Part shown: one piece after another, positions 1 to 5,578 of the stretch | How positions within the stretch are numbered: position 1 is the stretch's first letter | How the letters are laid out: the number at the start of each line of letters is the position of its first letter | Program-made: the position numbers and the translations under genes | Source of the DNA: Porticoccaceae bacterium UBA2002 | GTDB lineage: Bacteria; Pseudomonadota; Gammaproteobacteria; Pseudomonadales; Porticoccaceae | NCBI GenBank assembly: GCA_002334915.1 | Contig: DDCQ01000007.1 | Location: 1-5,578, forward strand | Reading direction: 5' to 3' | DNA length: 5,578 bases | The notes under the pieces: model-generated | The model's input: only the letters and a program-made list of their open reading frames with translations | Databases searched by the model: none | Told to the model about the DNA's origin: nothing

Positions 1-180
1 CGGTTTATTCGCGATCAGGAGCAGGGGGTCAAGCTGCCAAAAAATCTACCTGTTCGTGATGTGGATCGCGGGGTTCGCCTAGTAAAGGTAGGCAAAGCTA
101 TCAAGCCTGCGGTCTCTGAGGTTGATGGCAATGTGCGATCGCGCAGCGCAGTAATGCGTGTCGCTGAGCGAGTGGCTTGA
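1..180 (+). CDS. rsmH: 16S rRNA (cytosine(1402)-N(4))-methyltransferase RsmH, C-terminal 59 residues (5' end outside window)
   Basis: Frame 1 is open from the first base to a TGA at 178-180 and encodes the last 59 residues of the protein. The tail matches the RsmH (MraW) C-terminus: it opens with RFIRDQEQG, continues through LPKNLPVRDVD and the VGKAIKP segment, and ends with RSRSAVMRVAERVA, equivalent to the NPRSRSAVMRVAEKL-type end known from Pseudomonas and E. coli. RsmH is a cytoplasmic S-adenosylmethionine-dependent enzyme that methylates N4 of C1402 in the 16S rRNA decoding centre. The SAM-binding core lies upstream of the window, so its integrity cannot be judged. Its position directly before ftsL is the standard dcw order, and ftsL starts inside its last codons. 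Confidence 0.95.
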   Translation, partial: RFIRDQEQGVKLPKNLPVRDVDRGVRLVKVGKAIKPAVSEVDGNVRSRSAVMRVAERVA

Positions 181-460
181 AGTGCAGTTTAGGGTTAGCC
201 CGCTACCGATAGCTGTGATCTGGGTATTGGTGGTTGTGAGTGCTGTAGCAGTAGCTTTGGTGAGCCATCTTAGCCGGCAACAGTACGCCCAGTTAGGGGC
301 TCTGGAGCGCGAGGCCAACCAGATGAATGCGGATTACGGCCGGTATTTGCTCGAGCAGAGTGCCTGGGGCTCACTGCAGAGAGTAGAGAATATGGCGGCG
401 CAAAAGCTGGATATGCGCAGCCCGGAACCAGAAGAAATTTTGATGGTAAAGCGCAACTAG
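158..460 (+). CDS. ftsL: Cell division protein FtsL
   Basis: This 100-residue single-pass inner-membrane protein fits FtsL, which joins FtsQ and FtsB in the divisome and activates FtsW-FtsI septal synthesis. A short cytoplasmic tail of about 15 residues is followed by a hydrophobic segment at roughly 16-36 and a periplasmic coiled-coil-like region at about 40-85. The conserved part LLEQSAWGSLQRVENMA (64-80) corresponds to the LILEQSTW / LILEENAL segment of Pseudomonas and E. coli FtsL, and the end EEILMVKRN resembles the Pseudomonas tail. The start is a GTG. The reading frame is closed by TAA at 152-154, so no upstream start is possible and the tail really is shorter than the E. coli one. No convincing Shine-Dalgarno precedes the GTG; a second GTG at 182 would remove eight residues. 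The gene overlaps rsmH by 23 bases, which suggests co-translation. Confidence 0.93.
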   Translation: MSLSEWLEVQFRVSPLPIAVIWVLVVVSAVAVALVSHLSRQQYAQLGALEREANQMNADYGRYLLEQSAWGSLQRVENMAAQKLDMRSPEPEEILMVKRN

Positions 461-530
461 CCAGTACTGGGTTGGGGCGTTTATTAGAGCTGGATTAGCT
501 CGCAATGAAATACAAAGTTAAGGGAAAAAA
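461..530 (+). other. ftsL-ftsI intergenic gap with a small inverted repeat
   Basis: This is the only appreciable non-coding gap in the window. It starts with the 10-base perfect palindrome CCAGTACTGG (461-470), right after the ftsL stop. It also holds an inverted repeat GAGCT (487-491) / AGCTC (497-501) around a 5-base loop, extendable across a small internal loop by ATT (483-485) with AAT (504-506). No T-run follows the stem, so it is not an intrinsic terminator. I see no convincing -35/-10 pair. A role in RNA stability or in translation of ftsI is only a possibility. Confidence 0.4.
519..524 (+). promoter_or_regulatory. Ribosome binding site of ftsI
   Basis: TAAGGG ends six bases before the GTG at 531, a good Shine-Dalgarno spacing. 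The first three bases are also the in-frame stop (TAA, 519-521) that closes the ftsI frame upstream. Together these fix GTG 531 as the start; the next in-frame ATG, codon 19, would cut into the membrane segment. Confidence 0.75.
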
Positions 531-2285
531 GTGGCCAAGAAATCGGTAAAGAAGGTTATACCGCGCTGGCGTTACTATCTGGTAATGCTCGGGTTGGCCT
601 CCCTGCCGATTTTGGTTACGGGCAAAATTGCCCAGCTTCAGGTTATGCCCAGCGAAGAGCGGGGCGTGGGCTTTTTGCAGACCCAGGGTGATGTTCGCGC
701 TATTCGCGAAGAAGTTATTCCGGCCCATCGCGGGCTGATTACCGATCGCAACGGAGAACCTCTGGCGGTAAGTACCCCGGTTATTACTCTGATTGCCAAT
801 CCCAAATATATGCAGACTGCAGCCACTGAAGCTGATTTAGCGCGTCTGGCCGCGGCTATGGATATGTCTGTGGCGGCCCTTAAGGCCCGACTAAAGCATT
901 ATCGCAATAAGTCCTTTATGCGTCTGGCCAGGCAGATATCGCCAGCGGACGCAGAAAAGATTCTGAGCCTGCGTATACCGGGCGTCAGTGGTCAGCAGGA
1001 GTACAAGCGTTTCTATCCTGCAGGTGAGGTTACTGCTCAGTTAGTGGGTATTACCGATATCAAGGATCAGGGTCGCGAGGGCATGGAGTTGGCCTACGAC
1101 AGCTGGCTAACAGGTGAGCCCGGTTCTAAAAAGGTGATGAAGGATCGCGCAGGTCGCATTATCAAGGATATTTCGCTGGTTAAGTCTGCCAGTCCTGGCG
1201 AGGCTTTGCGGCTGAGTATTGATCTGCGTGTCCAGTACGCAGCATACCGCGCCCTTAAGGCTTCGGTAGCAAAACATCAGGCCAAGTCTGGTTCTGTGGT
1301 GGTGTTGGATATTGAGACGGGCGAGGTACTGGCTATGGCTAATCAGCCTTCCTTTAATCCCAATGATCTATCCAATCTTAAGTCGAACGCTACCAGAAAT
1401 CGCGCTATTACCGATCAAATGGAGCCCGGCTCAACGGTCAAGCCCTTCACTCTGTTGGCGGCTCTGGAGAGCGGCAAGTTTGTCTCAAACACCAAAGTTG
1501 ATACCAGCCCTGGTTATCTCAGGGTGACCTATAAGACCTTTGTTGATCCCAAGAATTATGGTGTGCTTGATTTGGCGGGAATCTTAACCAAGTCCAGTCA
1601 GGTGGGTACCACCAAGGTTGCTCTGGCTCTGGATCCAGATGAAACCCGGGGACTGTTTGAGCGTGTTGGCTTTGGCGAGCCTATTGGCAGCGGATTCCCT
1701 GGTGAGATTGTCGGTGAGCTGCCCGGTCATAGAACCTGGGACCCTGTGACTCAGGCGACCTTTGCCTTTGGTTATGGCTTAAGTGCCTCCTCTCTGCAGA
1801 TGGCTCGGGCCTACTCAGTATTGGCAAACGATGGTTTGCGCCGAGAGATTTCGCTGGTAGCGCTGGACGAGCCGCCGGAAAGTATTCGTGTGGTGGATGC
1901 AGGCATCACCCAGGATGTCAGGCAGATGTTGCAGGCAGCGGCTGGCGCTTCAGGCACGGGCAAGCGCGCCATGATTGATGGTTATTCTGTCGGCGGCAAG
2001 ACTGGTACCTTGCACAAGGTTAAGGCTGGCGGCGGTTACGATGAAGATCGATACATGTCTGTTTTTGCCGGCTTATCGCCCGTCGATAATCCAAGGTTGG
2101 TCACCATTGTGGTGATCGACGAGCCTCGCGATGGCGATTACTTTGGTGGTCTGGTGGCAGCGCCGGTATTTTCTGAGGTGACTGGTAATGCATTGCGCCT
2201 GCTGCAGGTGACTCCAGATCAGCTGGATGTAAATCGTACTATTGCCAGTTTGCGTAAACTGCAGAAAAAGCGAGGGGACTCATGA
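531..2285 (+). CDS. ftsI: Septal peptidoglycan D,D-transpeptidase FtsI (penicillin-binding protein 3)
   Basis: This 584-residue class B PBP crosslinks septal peptidoglycan in the periplasm as the partner of FtsW; E. coli PBP3 has 588 residues. A short basic cytoplasmic tail (KKSVKKVIPRWR) leads into one membrane segment at about 15-31. The pedestal domain carries HRGLITDRNG (66-75) and the conserved block FYPAGEVTAQLVGITD (161-176). The transpeptidase domain starts near 250. The active-site serine is S301 in STVK (301-304), and the third motif is KTGT (490-493). The second motif reads SSQ (355-357), where the family normally has SSN; the codon is CAG at 1599-1601. The YGYGLS segment reads FGYGLS (413-418). 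YFGG (537-540), near the beta-lactam pocket in Pseudomonas PBP3, is kept. All other landmarks and the length are intact, so the enzyme is probably functional. The stop overlaps the murE start by four bases, consistent with translational coupling in one operon. Confidence 0.97.
   Translation: MAKKSVKKVIPRWRYYLVMLGLASLPILVTGKIAQLQVMPSEERGVGFLQTQGDVRAIREEVIPAHRGLITDRNGEPLAVSTPVITLIANPKYMQTAATEADLARLAAAMDMSVAALKARLKHYRNKSFMRLARQISPADAEKILSLRIPGVSGQQEYKRFYPAGEVTAQLVGITDIKDQGREGMELAYDSWLTGEPGSKKVMKDRAGRIIKDISLVKSASPGEALRLSIDLRVQYAAYRALKASVAKHQAKSGSVVVLDIETGEVLAMANQPSFNPNDLSNLKSNATRNRAITDQMEPGSTVKPFTLLAALESGKFVSNTKVDTSPGYLRVTYKTFVDPKNYGVLDLAGILTKSSQVGTTKVALALDPDETRGLFERVGFGEPIGSGFPGEIVGELPGHRTWDPVTQATFAFGYGLSASSLQMARAYSVLANDGLRREISLVALDEPPESIRVVDAGITQDVRQMLQAAAGASGTGKRAMIDGYSVGGKTGTLHKVKAGGGYDEDRYMSVFAGLSPVDNPRLVTIVVIDEPRDGDYFGGLVAAPVFSEVTGNALRLLQVTPDQLDVNRTIASLRKLQKKRGDS
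2272..2276 (+). promoter_or_regulatory. Ribosome binding site of murE
   Basis: GAGGG lies within the last codons of ftsI, 5 bases before ATG 2282 and 8 bases before the adjacent ATG 2285. Either ATG of the tandem pair could be used. They differ by one methionine, so the protein is practically the same. Confidence 0.7.
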
Positions 2286-3889
2286 TGAGCCTGTCGCAAA
2301 AGTGGACAATGACTTTGACTCAGCTTATTGCTGATTTTGGCATGTCTGATAACTGCCCGGATGTGTCTATTGAGGGCATAGCTCTGGATAGCCGCCAGGT
2401 TCAGCCCGGTGATCTGTTTATTGCTATCAAAGGCACCGCAGTTGATGGTTTTGCCTTTATTCCCCAAGCTATTGAGCGTGGCGCGGTGGCAGTGCTGGTC
2501 GAGAAAGATCAGCTGGTTGGCTCGCTGGTTGACGGGTTGATCGATGGCGTAAATACCTCTGTGCCTGTGATTGGAGTCGAAAACCTCAGCGAATATGTGT
2601 CGGATATTGCCGGCGTTTTTTACGCTGACCCCTCAGCCAAAATATGCCTGACTGCTATTACTGGCACCAATGGTAAGACCACCTGTTCCAGATTGTTTGC
2701 CGAGCTAATGGAGAGTTTGGCCTCTGAGCGAGCTGGTACCTCGGCATTTATAGGCACACTGGGCTATGGCATGGTTTGCAATGCGGATTATAAAGCGCCC
2801 CACGACAGCGCCCGCCAGCCTGATAGTAAAGAGCCTGGCCTGATTACAGATACAGGTCTGACCACGCCAGACGCAGTGGCCATGCAGCGCATACTTGCCG
2901 AACTGGTGAGTAAGGGCGCAAAAAATATTGCGCTGGAGGTATCCTCGCATAGCCTGGTGCAGCGCCGCGTTGCCGGACTAAAGGTTAACACTGCAGTGTT
3001 TACCAATCTGAGCCGCGATCATCTGGACTACCATGGCGATATCAATGCCTATGCAGCTGCCAAATCCAGGCTGTTCGCTATGCAGGGTCTGCAGCATGCG
3101 GTGATTAATTGTGATGATTCTGTAGGTAGGGTTATTCTGGCCAACCTGGATCAGAGTATTCAGGCTTATAGTTTCAGTTTGCAAAATAACGATGCGGATA
3201 TTTATTGCTCTACCATTGGTTTATCGCCTGAAGGGCTTAGAGCCTCGGTAGTAACACCCTGGGGCCAGGGAGAAATTAGTTCTCCGCTGCTGGGCAAGTT
3301 TAATCTGGCGAATTTATTGGCTGTGATTGGTGCGGCTGGTGCTCAGGGTTTTGCCCTTACAGATATTCTGCGACTAATACCTTCGCTGCGCGCCGTTCCC
3401 GGTCGCATGGAGCTGGTGGATGCCAGTGCCCAGCCTGCTGTTGTGGTCGATTATGCCCATACCCCGGATGCTCTCGAAAAAGCATTGCAGGCGCTGCGCG
3501 TGCACTGTCAGGGTAATCTCTGGGCTGTCTTTGGCTGCGGCGGCGATCGCGATACAGGCAAGCGCCCTGAGATGGGTGAGATAGCCAGGCGCTGTGCCGA
3601 TAAAGTGGTGGTTACCAGTGATAACCCGCGCACCGAATCGCCACAACAAATTATTGACCATATTCTTCAGGGAACCGGCCGCGAGGTAATCGTCGACTCA
3701 GATCGGCGCGCGGCTATTCGTCAGGCTATTTTTACGGCGGATAAAAATGACGTGGTACTGATTGCAGGCAAAGGCCACGAAGATTACCAGATATTGGGTG
3801 CACAGCGTCTGCCCTTTAGTGATCAGGCTGAGGCAAGGCTGGCACTGCGAGAGCTGCAAGCCACAGCGCATGGCGGGGGTGATCAATGA
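2282..3889 (+). CDS. murE: UDP-N-acetylmuramoyl-L-alanyl-D-glutamate--2,6-diaminopimelate ligase MurE
   Basis: This cytoplasmic ATP-dependent Mur ligase adds meso-diaminopimelate to UDP-MurNAc-L-Ala-D-Glu. The N-terminal substrate domain carries LDSRQVQPGDLFIAIKG (35-51). The ATP loop is TGTNGKTT (127-134). The central domain holds EVSSHSLVQRRVAGL (219-233) and NLSRDHLDYHG (242-252). K261 in YAAAKSRLF sits at the position of the carbamylated lysine of E. coli MurE. The C-terminal domain has GRMELVD (374-380), VVDYAHTPDALEKAL (388-402), FGCGGDRDTGKRP (417-429) and AGKGHEDYQ (495-503). DNPR (447-450) is the known signature for meso-diaminopimelate, as opposed to lysine, so the wall is inferred to be of the usual Gram-negative type. 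At 535 residues it is longer than the 495 of E. coli, partly from an extra stretch of about 20 residues near 167-189, between GTLGYGM and TGLTTPDAV. It overlaps both ftsI and murF by four bases. Confidence 0.97.
   Translation: MMSLSQKWTMTLTQLIADFGMSDNCPDVSIEGIALDSRQVQPGDLFIAIKGTAVDGFAFIPQAIERGAVAVLVEKDQLVGSLVDGLIDGVNTSVPVIGVENLSEYVSDIAGVFYADPSAKICLTAITGTNGKTTCSRLFAELMESLASERAGTSAFIGTLGYGMVCNADYKAPHDSARQPDSKEPGLITDTGLTTPDAVAMQRILAELVSKGAKNIALEVSSHSLVQRRVAGLKVNTAVFTNLSRDHLDYHGDINAYAAAKSRLFAMQGLQHAVINCDDSVGRVILANLDQSIQAYSFSLQNNDADIYCSTIGLSPEGLRASVVTPWGQGEISSPLLGKFNLANLLAVIGAAGAQGFALTDILRLIPSLRAVPGRMELVDASAQPAVVVDYAHTPDALEKALQALRVHCQGNLWAVFGCGGDRDTGKRPEMGEIARRCADKVVVTSDNPRTESPQQIIDHILQGTGREVIVDSDRRAAIRQAIFTADKNDVVLIAGKGHEDYQILGAQRLPFSDQAEARLALRELQATAHGGGDQ
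3875..3883 (+). promoter_or_regulatory. Ribosome binding site of murF
   Basis: GGGGGTGAT differs at one base from GGAGGTGAT, the full complement of the 16S rRNA 3' end. It lies in the last codons of murE; its G-rich core ends 6 bases before ATG 3886 and 9 bases before the tandem ATG 3889. This is one of the strongest looking sites in the window and suggests murF can initiate on its own as well as by coupling. Confidence 0.65.
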
Positions 3890-5277
3890 TGCCTCAGCAG
3901 CGCCTTACTGTTGCTGCCCAGCGATTTGGGGGTACCTTGCTAAATCCGGACTGTCACTTTGATGCGGTATCCATTAATAGTCGCACTATTAATGAGGGCG
4001 ATCTTTTTGTGGCATTGGTTGGCGAGCGTTTTGATGCCCACAAGTTTTTGCCACAGGCTGCTGCTGTGGCCAGTGGGCTGGTGGTCTCTGAGGCGGACAA
4101 GTCTCTGCCACTGCCTCAGTGGGTGGTTAAAGATACTACGGTGGCGTTGGGGCAAATTGCCGAGCTGCGTCGGGAGACTTTTGAGGGGCCGGTTATTGCC
4201 ATTACTGGCAGCACTGGAAAAACCTCGGTGAAGGAATTGACCGCCTCCATTCTTCGTCACTGTGGTTCGGTACATGCCACTGCGGGCAATCTCAACAACC
4301 ATATAGGTGTGCCCCTGACGCTGTTATCTATGGATGGCGACACCGAATTTGCGGTGATTGAGATGGGCGCCAGCGCTCGAGGCGAGATTGGTTATCTGTG
4401 TTCGATTGCTAAGCCAGATATTGCACTGATTAACAATGTGCAGTCCTCTCATATTGAGGGCTTTGGCAGCGTTGAGGCTGTTGCTGCTGCCAAAGGCGAA
4501 ATTTACACTGGGTTAACGCCCGCTGGTATAGCTATTCTCAATCTTGACCAGCCCTGGTGTGACCAGTGGCGAGCCTTGATCAATGATAAACCCTGCCTGA
4601 CATTTTCTGCCTCTGGTGCCCCAGCTGATATTAGCGCCGCTGATATAGAAGTTATGGCTAATGGCTGTTGCAGCTTTACTCTCAGAGTCAATCTGATGTC
4701 AGAACAACCCGCTTTGGAGCAGCCTGTAGAGCTGTCTATTCCTGGCACCCACGCTGTTGAAAATGCGCTGGCAGCTTCTGCCTGCGCGCTGGCCGCCGGT
4801 GCTAATTTAGAGCAGATTGCCGCTGGCCTGGCTCTGGTCTCTCCTATTGCCGGCCGTCTGGATATAAAGCCGCTGGCCAATAATAGCGCTGTTATTGATG
4901 ATAGCTATAACGCCAGCCCCAGTTCATTTCGCGCTGCAATTGATGTGTTGGCTAATCGCTCGGGGCGCAAAATTCTGGTGATGGGCGATATGGGTGAGTT
5001 GGGTGACGACAGCGTCAATATGCATTCCGATGTGGGCGCCTATGCTCTGGAAGCCGGTATAGACGCTCTTTACGCCGTGGGCGATCTAAGTGCTAACGCC
5101 TGTGCTGCCTTTGGTGGCAACCATTTTCAATCTAAAGAACTACTGGCGACTGCAGTGTCTCAGGAGCTGGTCAGAGCCACTGCAGATAATCGTCCGGTCA
5201 CCTTTTTAGTTAAGGGATCTAGAAGTGCTGGTATGGAAAAAATTGTTGAACATTTAATTACCCGAGGTAATAGCTAA
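3886..5277 (+). CDS. murF: UDP-N-acetylmuramoyl-tripeptide--D-alanyl-D-alanine ligase MurF
   Basis: This cytoplasmic Mur ligase joins D-Ala-D-Ala to UDP-MurNAc-tripeptide, giving the pentapeptide that MraY uses next. It has 463 residues, close to the 452 of E. coli. The N-terminal domain has [20 protein letters not shown] (30-49) followed by DAH, very like E. coli MurF. The ATP loop is [11 protein letters not shown] (107-117), followed by [15 protein letters not shown] (133-147). The central domain has [13 protein letters not shown] (183-195) and [10 protein letters not shown] (201-210), whose K203 matches the lysine carbamylated in related Mur ligases. The C-terminal domain has GRLDIKPL (323-330), [10 protein letters not shown] (338-347), VMGDMGELG (365-373) and [11 protein letters not shown] (441-451). 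Nothing is missing or broken. The start is the first of a tandem ATGATG overlapping the murE stop; the second ATG would remove one residue. The last base of its TAA stop is the first base of the mraY ATG. Confidence 0.97.
   Translation: MMPQQRLTVAAQRFGGTLLNPDCHFDAVSINSRTINEGDLFVALVGERFDAHKFLPQAAAVASGLVVSEADKSLPLPQWVVKDTTVALGQIAELRRETFEGPVIAITGSTGKTSVKELTASILRHCGSVHATAGNLNNHIGVPLTLLSMDGDTEFAVIEMGASARGEIGYLCSIAKPDIALINNVQSSHIEGFGSVEAVAAAKGEIYTGLTPAGIAILNLDQPWCDQWRALINDKPCLTFSASGAPADISAADIEVMANGCCSFTLRVNLMSEQPALEQPVELSIPGTHAVENALAASACALAAGANLEQIAAGLALVSPIAGRLDIKPLANNSAVIDDSYNASPSSFRAAIDVLANRSGRKILVMGDMGELGDDSVNMHSDVGAYALEAGIDALYAVGDLSANACAAFGGNHFQSKELLATAVSQELVRATADNRPVTFLVKGSRSAGMEKIVEHLITRGNS
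5264..5267 (+). promoter_or_regulatory. Ribosome binding site of mraY
   Basis: GAGG lies inside the last codons of murF, nine bases before the ATG at 5277. It supports that start, which also aligns with the known N-terminus of MraY. Confidence 0.65.
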
Positions 5278-5578
5278 TGTTGCTCTGGCTTGCAGACTAT
5301 TTAAGTCAATTTTATAGCCCATTCTCGGTGGTGCAGTATCTTACTCTGAGAGGAATTTTCTCGGTAATGACTGCGCTGGCGATTTGTATGGTGGCAGGCC
5401 CTATTGTTATTCGCCGCCTCAACCATCTGCAGATGGGTCAGGCGATTCGCAGCGATGGTCCCCAGAGTCATTTAAGCAAGGCGGGCACGCCAACCATGGG
5501 TGGCGCGCTGATTTTGCTGTCTATATTTGTTTCCACGCTGCTGTGGGGCGATCTGCAAAACCGCTATGTGTGGATTGT
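5277..5578 (+). CDS. mraY: Phospho-N-acetylmuramoyl-pentapeptide-transferase MraY, N-terminal 100 residues (3' end outside window)
   Basis: From the ATG at 5277 the frame stays open to the window end, giving 100 codons plus two bases. The start [20 protein letters not shown] aligns with E. coli MraY (MLVWLAEHLVKYYSGFNVF). A first membrane segment lies at about 24-45. The conserved cytoplasmic loop [17 protein letters not shown] (60-76) follows, then the start of a second membrane segment at about 77-90, and the YVW seen in E. coli at 97-99. MraY is an integral inner-membrane enzyme that transfers phospho-MurNAc-pentapeptide from UDP to undecaprenyl phosphate, forming lipid I. Its catalytic aspartates lie beyond the window. 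The one-base TAATG overlap with murF points to termination-reinitiation within the same operon. Confidence 0.96.
   Translation, partial: MLLWLADYLSQFYSPFSVVQYLTLRGIFSVMTALAICMVAGPIVIRRLNHLQMGQAIRSDGPQSHLSKAGTPTMGGALILLSIFVSTLLWGDLQNRYVWI

Noticed and set aside
135..142. GCGATCGC palindrome, also at 3543-3550
   Set aside because: Both copies lie within conserved codons of rsmH and murE. Two occurrences in this length do not show enrichment, so I do not treat them as a repeat family.
487..501. Inverted repeat as an intrinsic terminator of ftsL
   Set aside because: The stem is only five base pairs, no T-run follows, and a terminator here would cut an essential operon before ftsI.
472..516. Possible promoter in the ftsL-ftsI gap (TTGGGG at 472-477, or TACAAA at 511-516 as a -10)
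   Set aside because: TTGGGG has no acceptable -10 at proper spacing (TTAGCT at 495-500 is poor), and TACAAA has no -35 17 bases upstream. Neither pair is convincing.
3374..3661. 95-codon open frame on the minus strand within murE
   Set aside because: It is antisense to the conserved catalytic region of murE, with no recognisable motif.
3940..4302. 120-codon open frame on the minus strand within murF
   Set aside because: It lies wholly antisense to the well-supported murF, and its translation resembles no protein family I recognise. It is best explained as a shadow of the coding strand.
4503..4880. 125-codon open frame on the minus strand within murF
   Set aside because: Its alanine- and serine-rich translation mirrors the alanine-rich murF codons in the opposite frame. 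No motif or context supports a gene.

Overview
This window is a stretch of the conserved dcw (division and cell wall) cluster of a Gram-negative bacterium. In order, all on the + strand, it holds the 3' end of rsmH (mraW), then ftsL, ftsI (penicillin-binding protein 3), murE, murF and the 5' end of mraY. This order is the classical one of gammaproteobacteria. The proteins resemble the Pseudomonas and E. coli versions: a Pseudomonas-like short FtsL, a PBP3 with the HRGLITDRNG pedestal motif, and a MurE with the DNPR signature for meso-diaminopimelate. I infer a gammaproteobacterium of moderate G+C, perhaps a marine lineage related to Cellvibrionales. The lineage is a guess from general resemblance, not a database result.

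Layout: rsmH ends at 180 and ftsL starts inside it at a GTG (158), giving a 23-base overlap. The only real non-coding gap is 461-530 (70 bases), between ftsL and ftsI. It holds a small inverted repeat, a good ribosome binding site for the GTG start of ftsI, and a possible 14-codon ORF running into ftsI. From ftsI onward the genes are packed without gaps. ftsI/murE and murE/murF each overlap by 4 bases with a tandem ATGATG start, and murF/mraY overlap by one base (TAATG). The run reads as one operon whose promoter lies outside the window. I see no terminator, transposon, tRNA, rRNA, CRISPR or foreign-looking gene.

How the genes work together: MurE and MurF add meso-diaminopimelate and D-Ala-D-Ala to build UDP-MurNAc-pentapeptide in the cytoplasm. 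MraY transfers the phospho-MurNAc-pentapeptide to undecaprenyl phosphate at the inner membrane. After flipping and polymerisation, FtsI crosslinks septal peptidoglycan, with FtsL (in the FtsQLB complex) activating FtsW-FtsI. RsmH modifies 16S rRNA and is a long-standing cluster member with no direct wall role.

I found no undescribed system. The points most worth a second look are the SxN motif of FtsI, which reads SSQ instead of the usual SSN, and an insertion of about 20 residues in MurE just after its ATP-binding loop.
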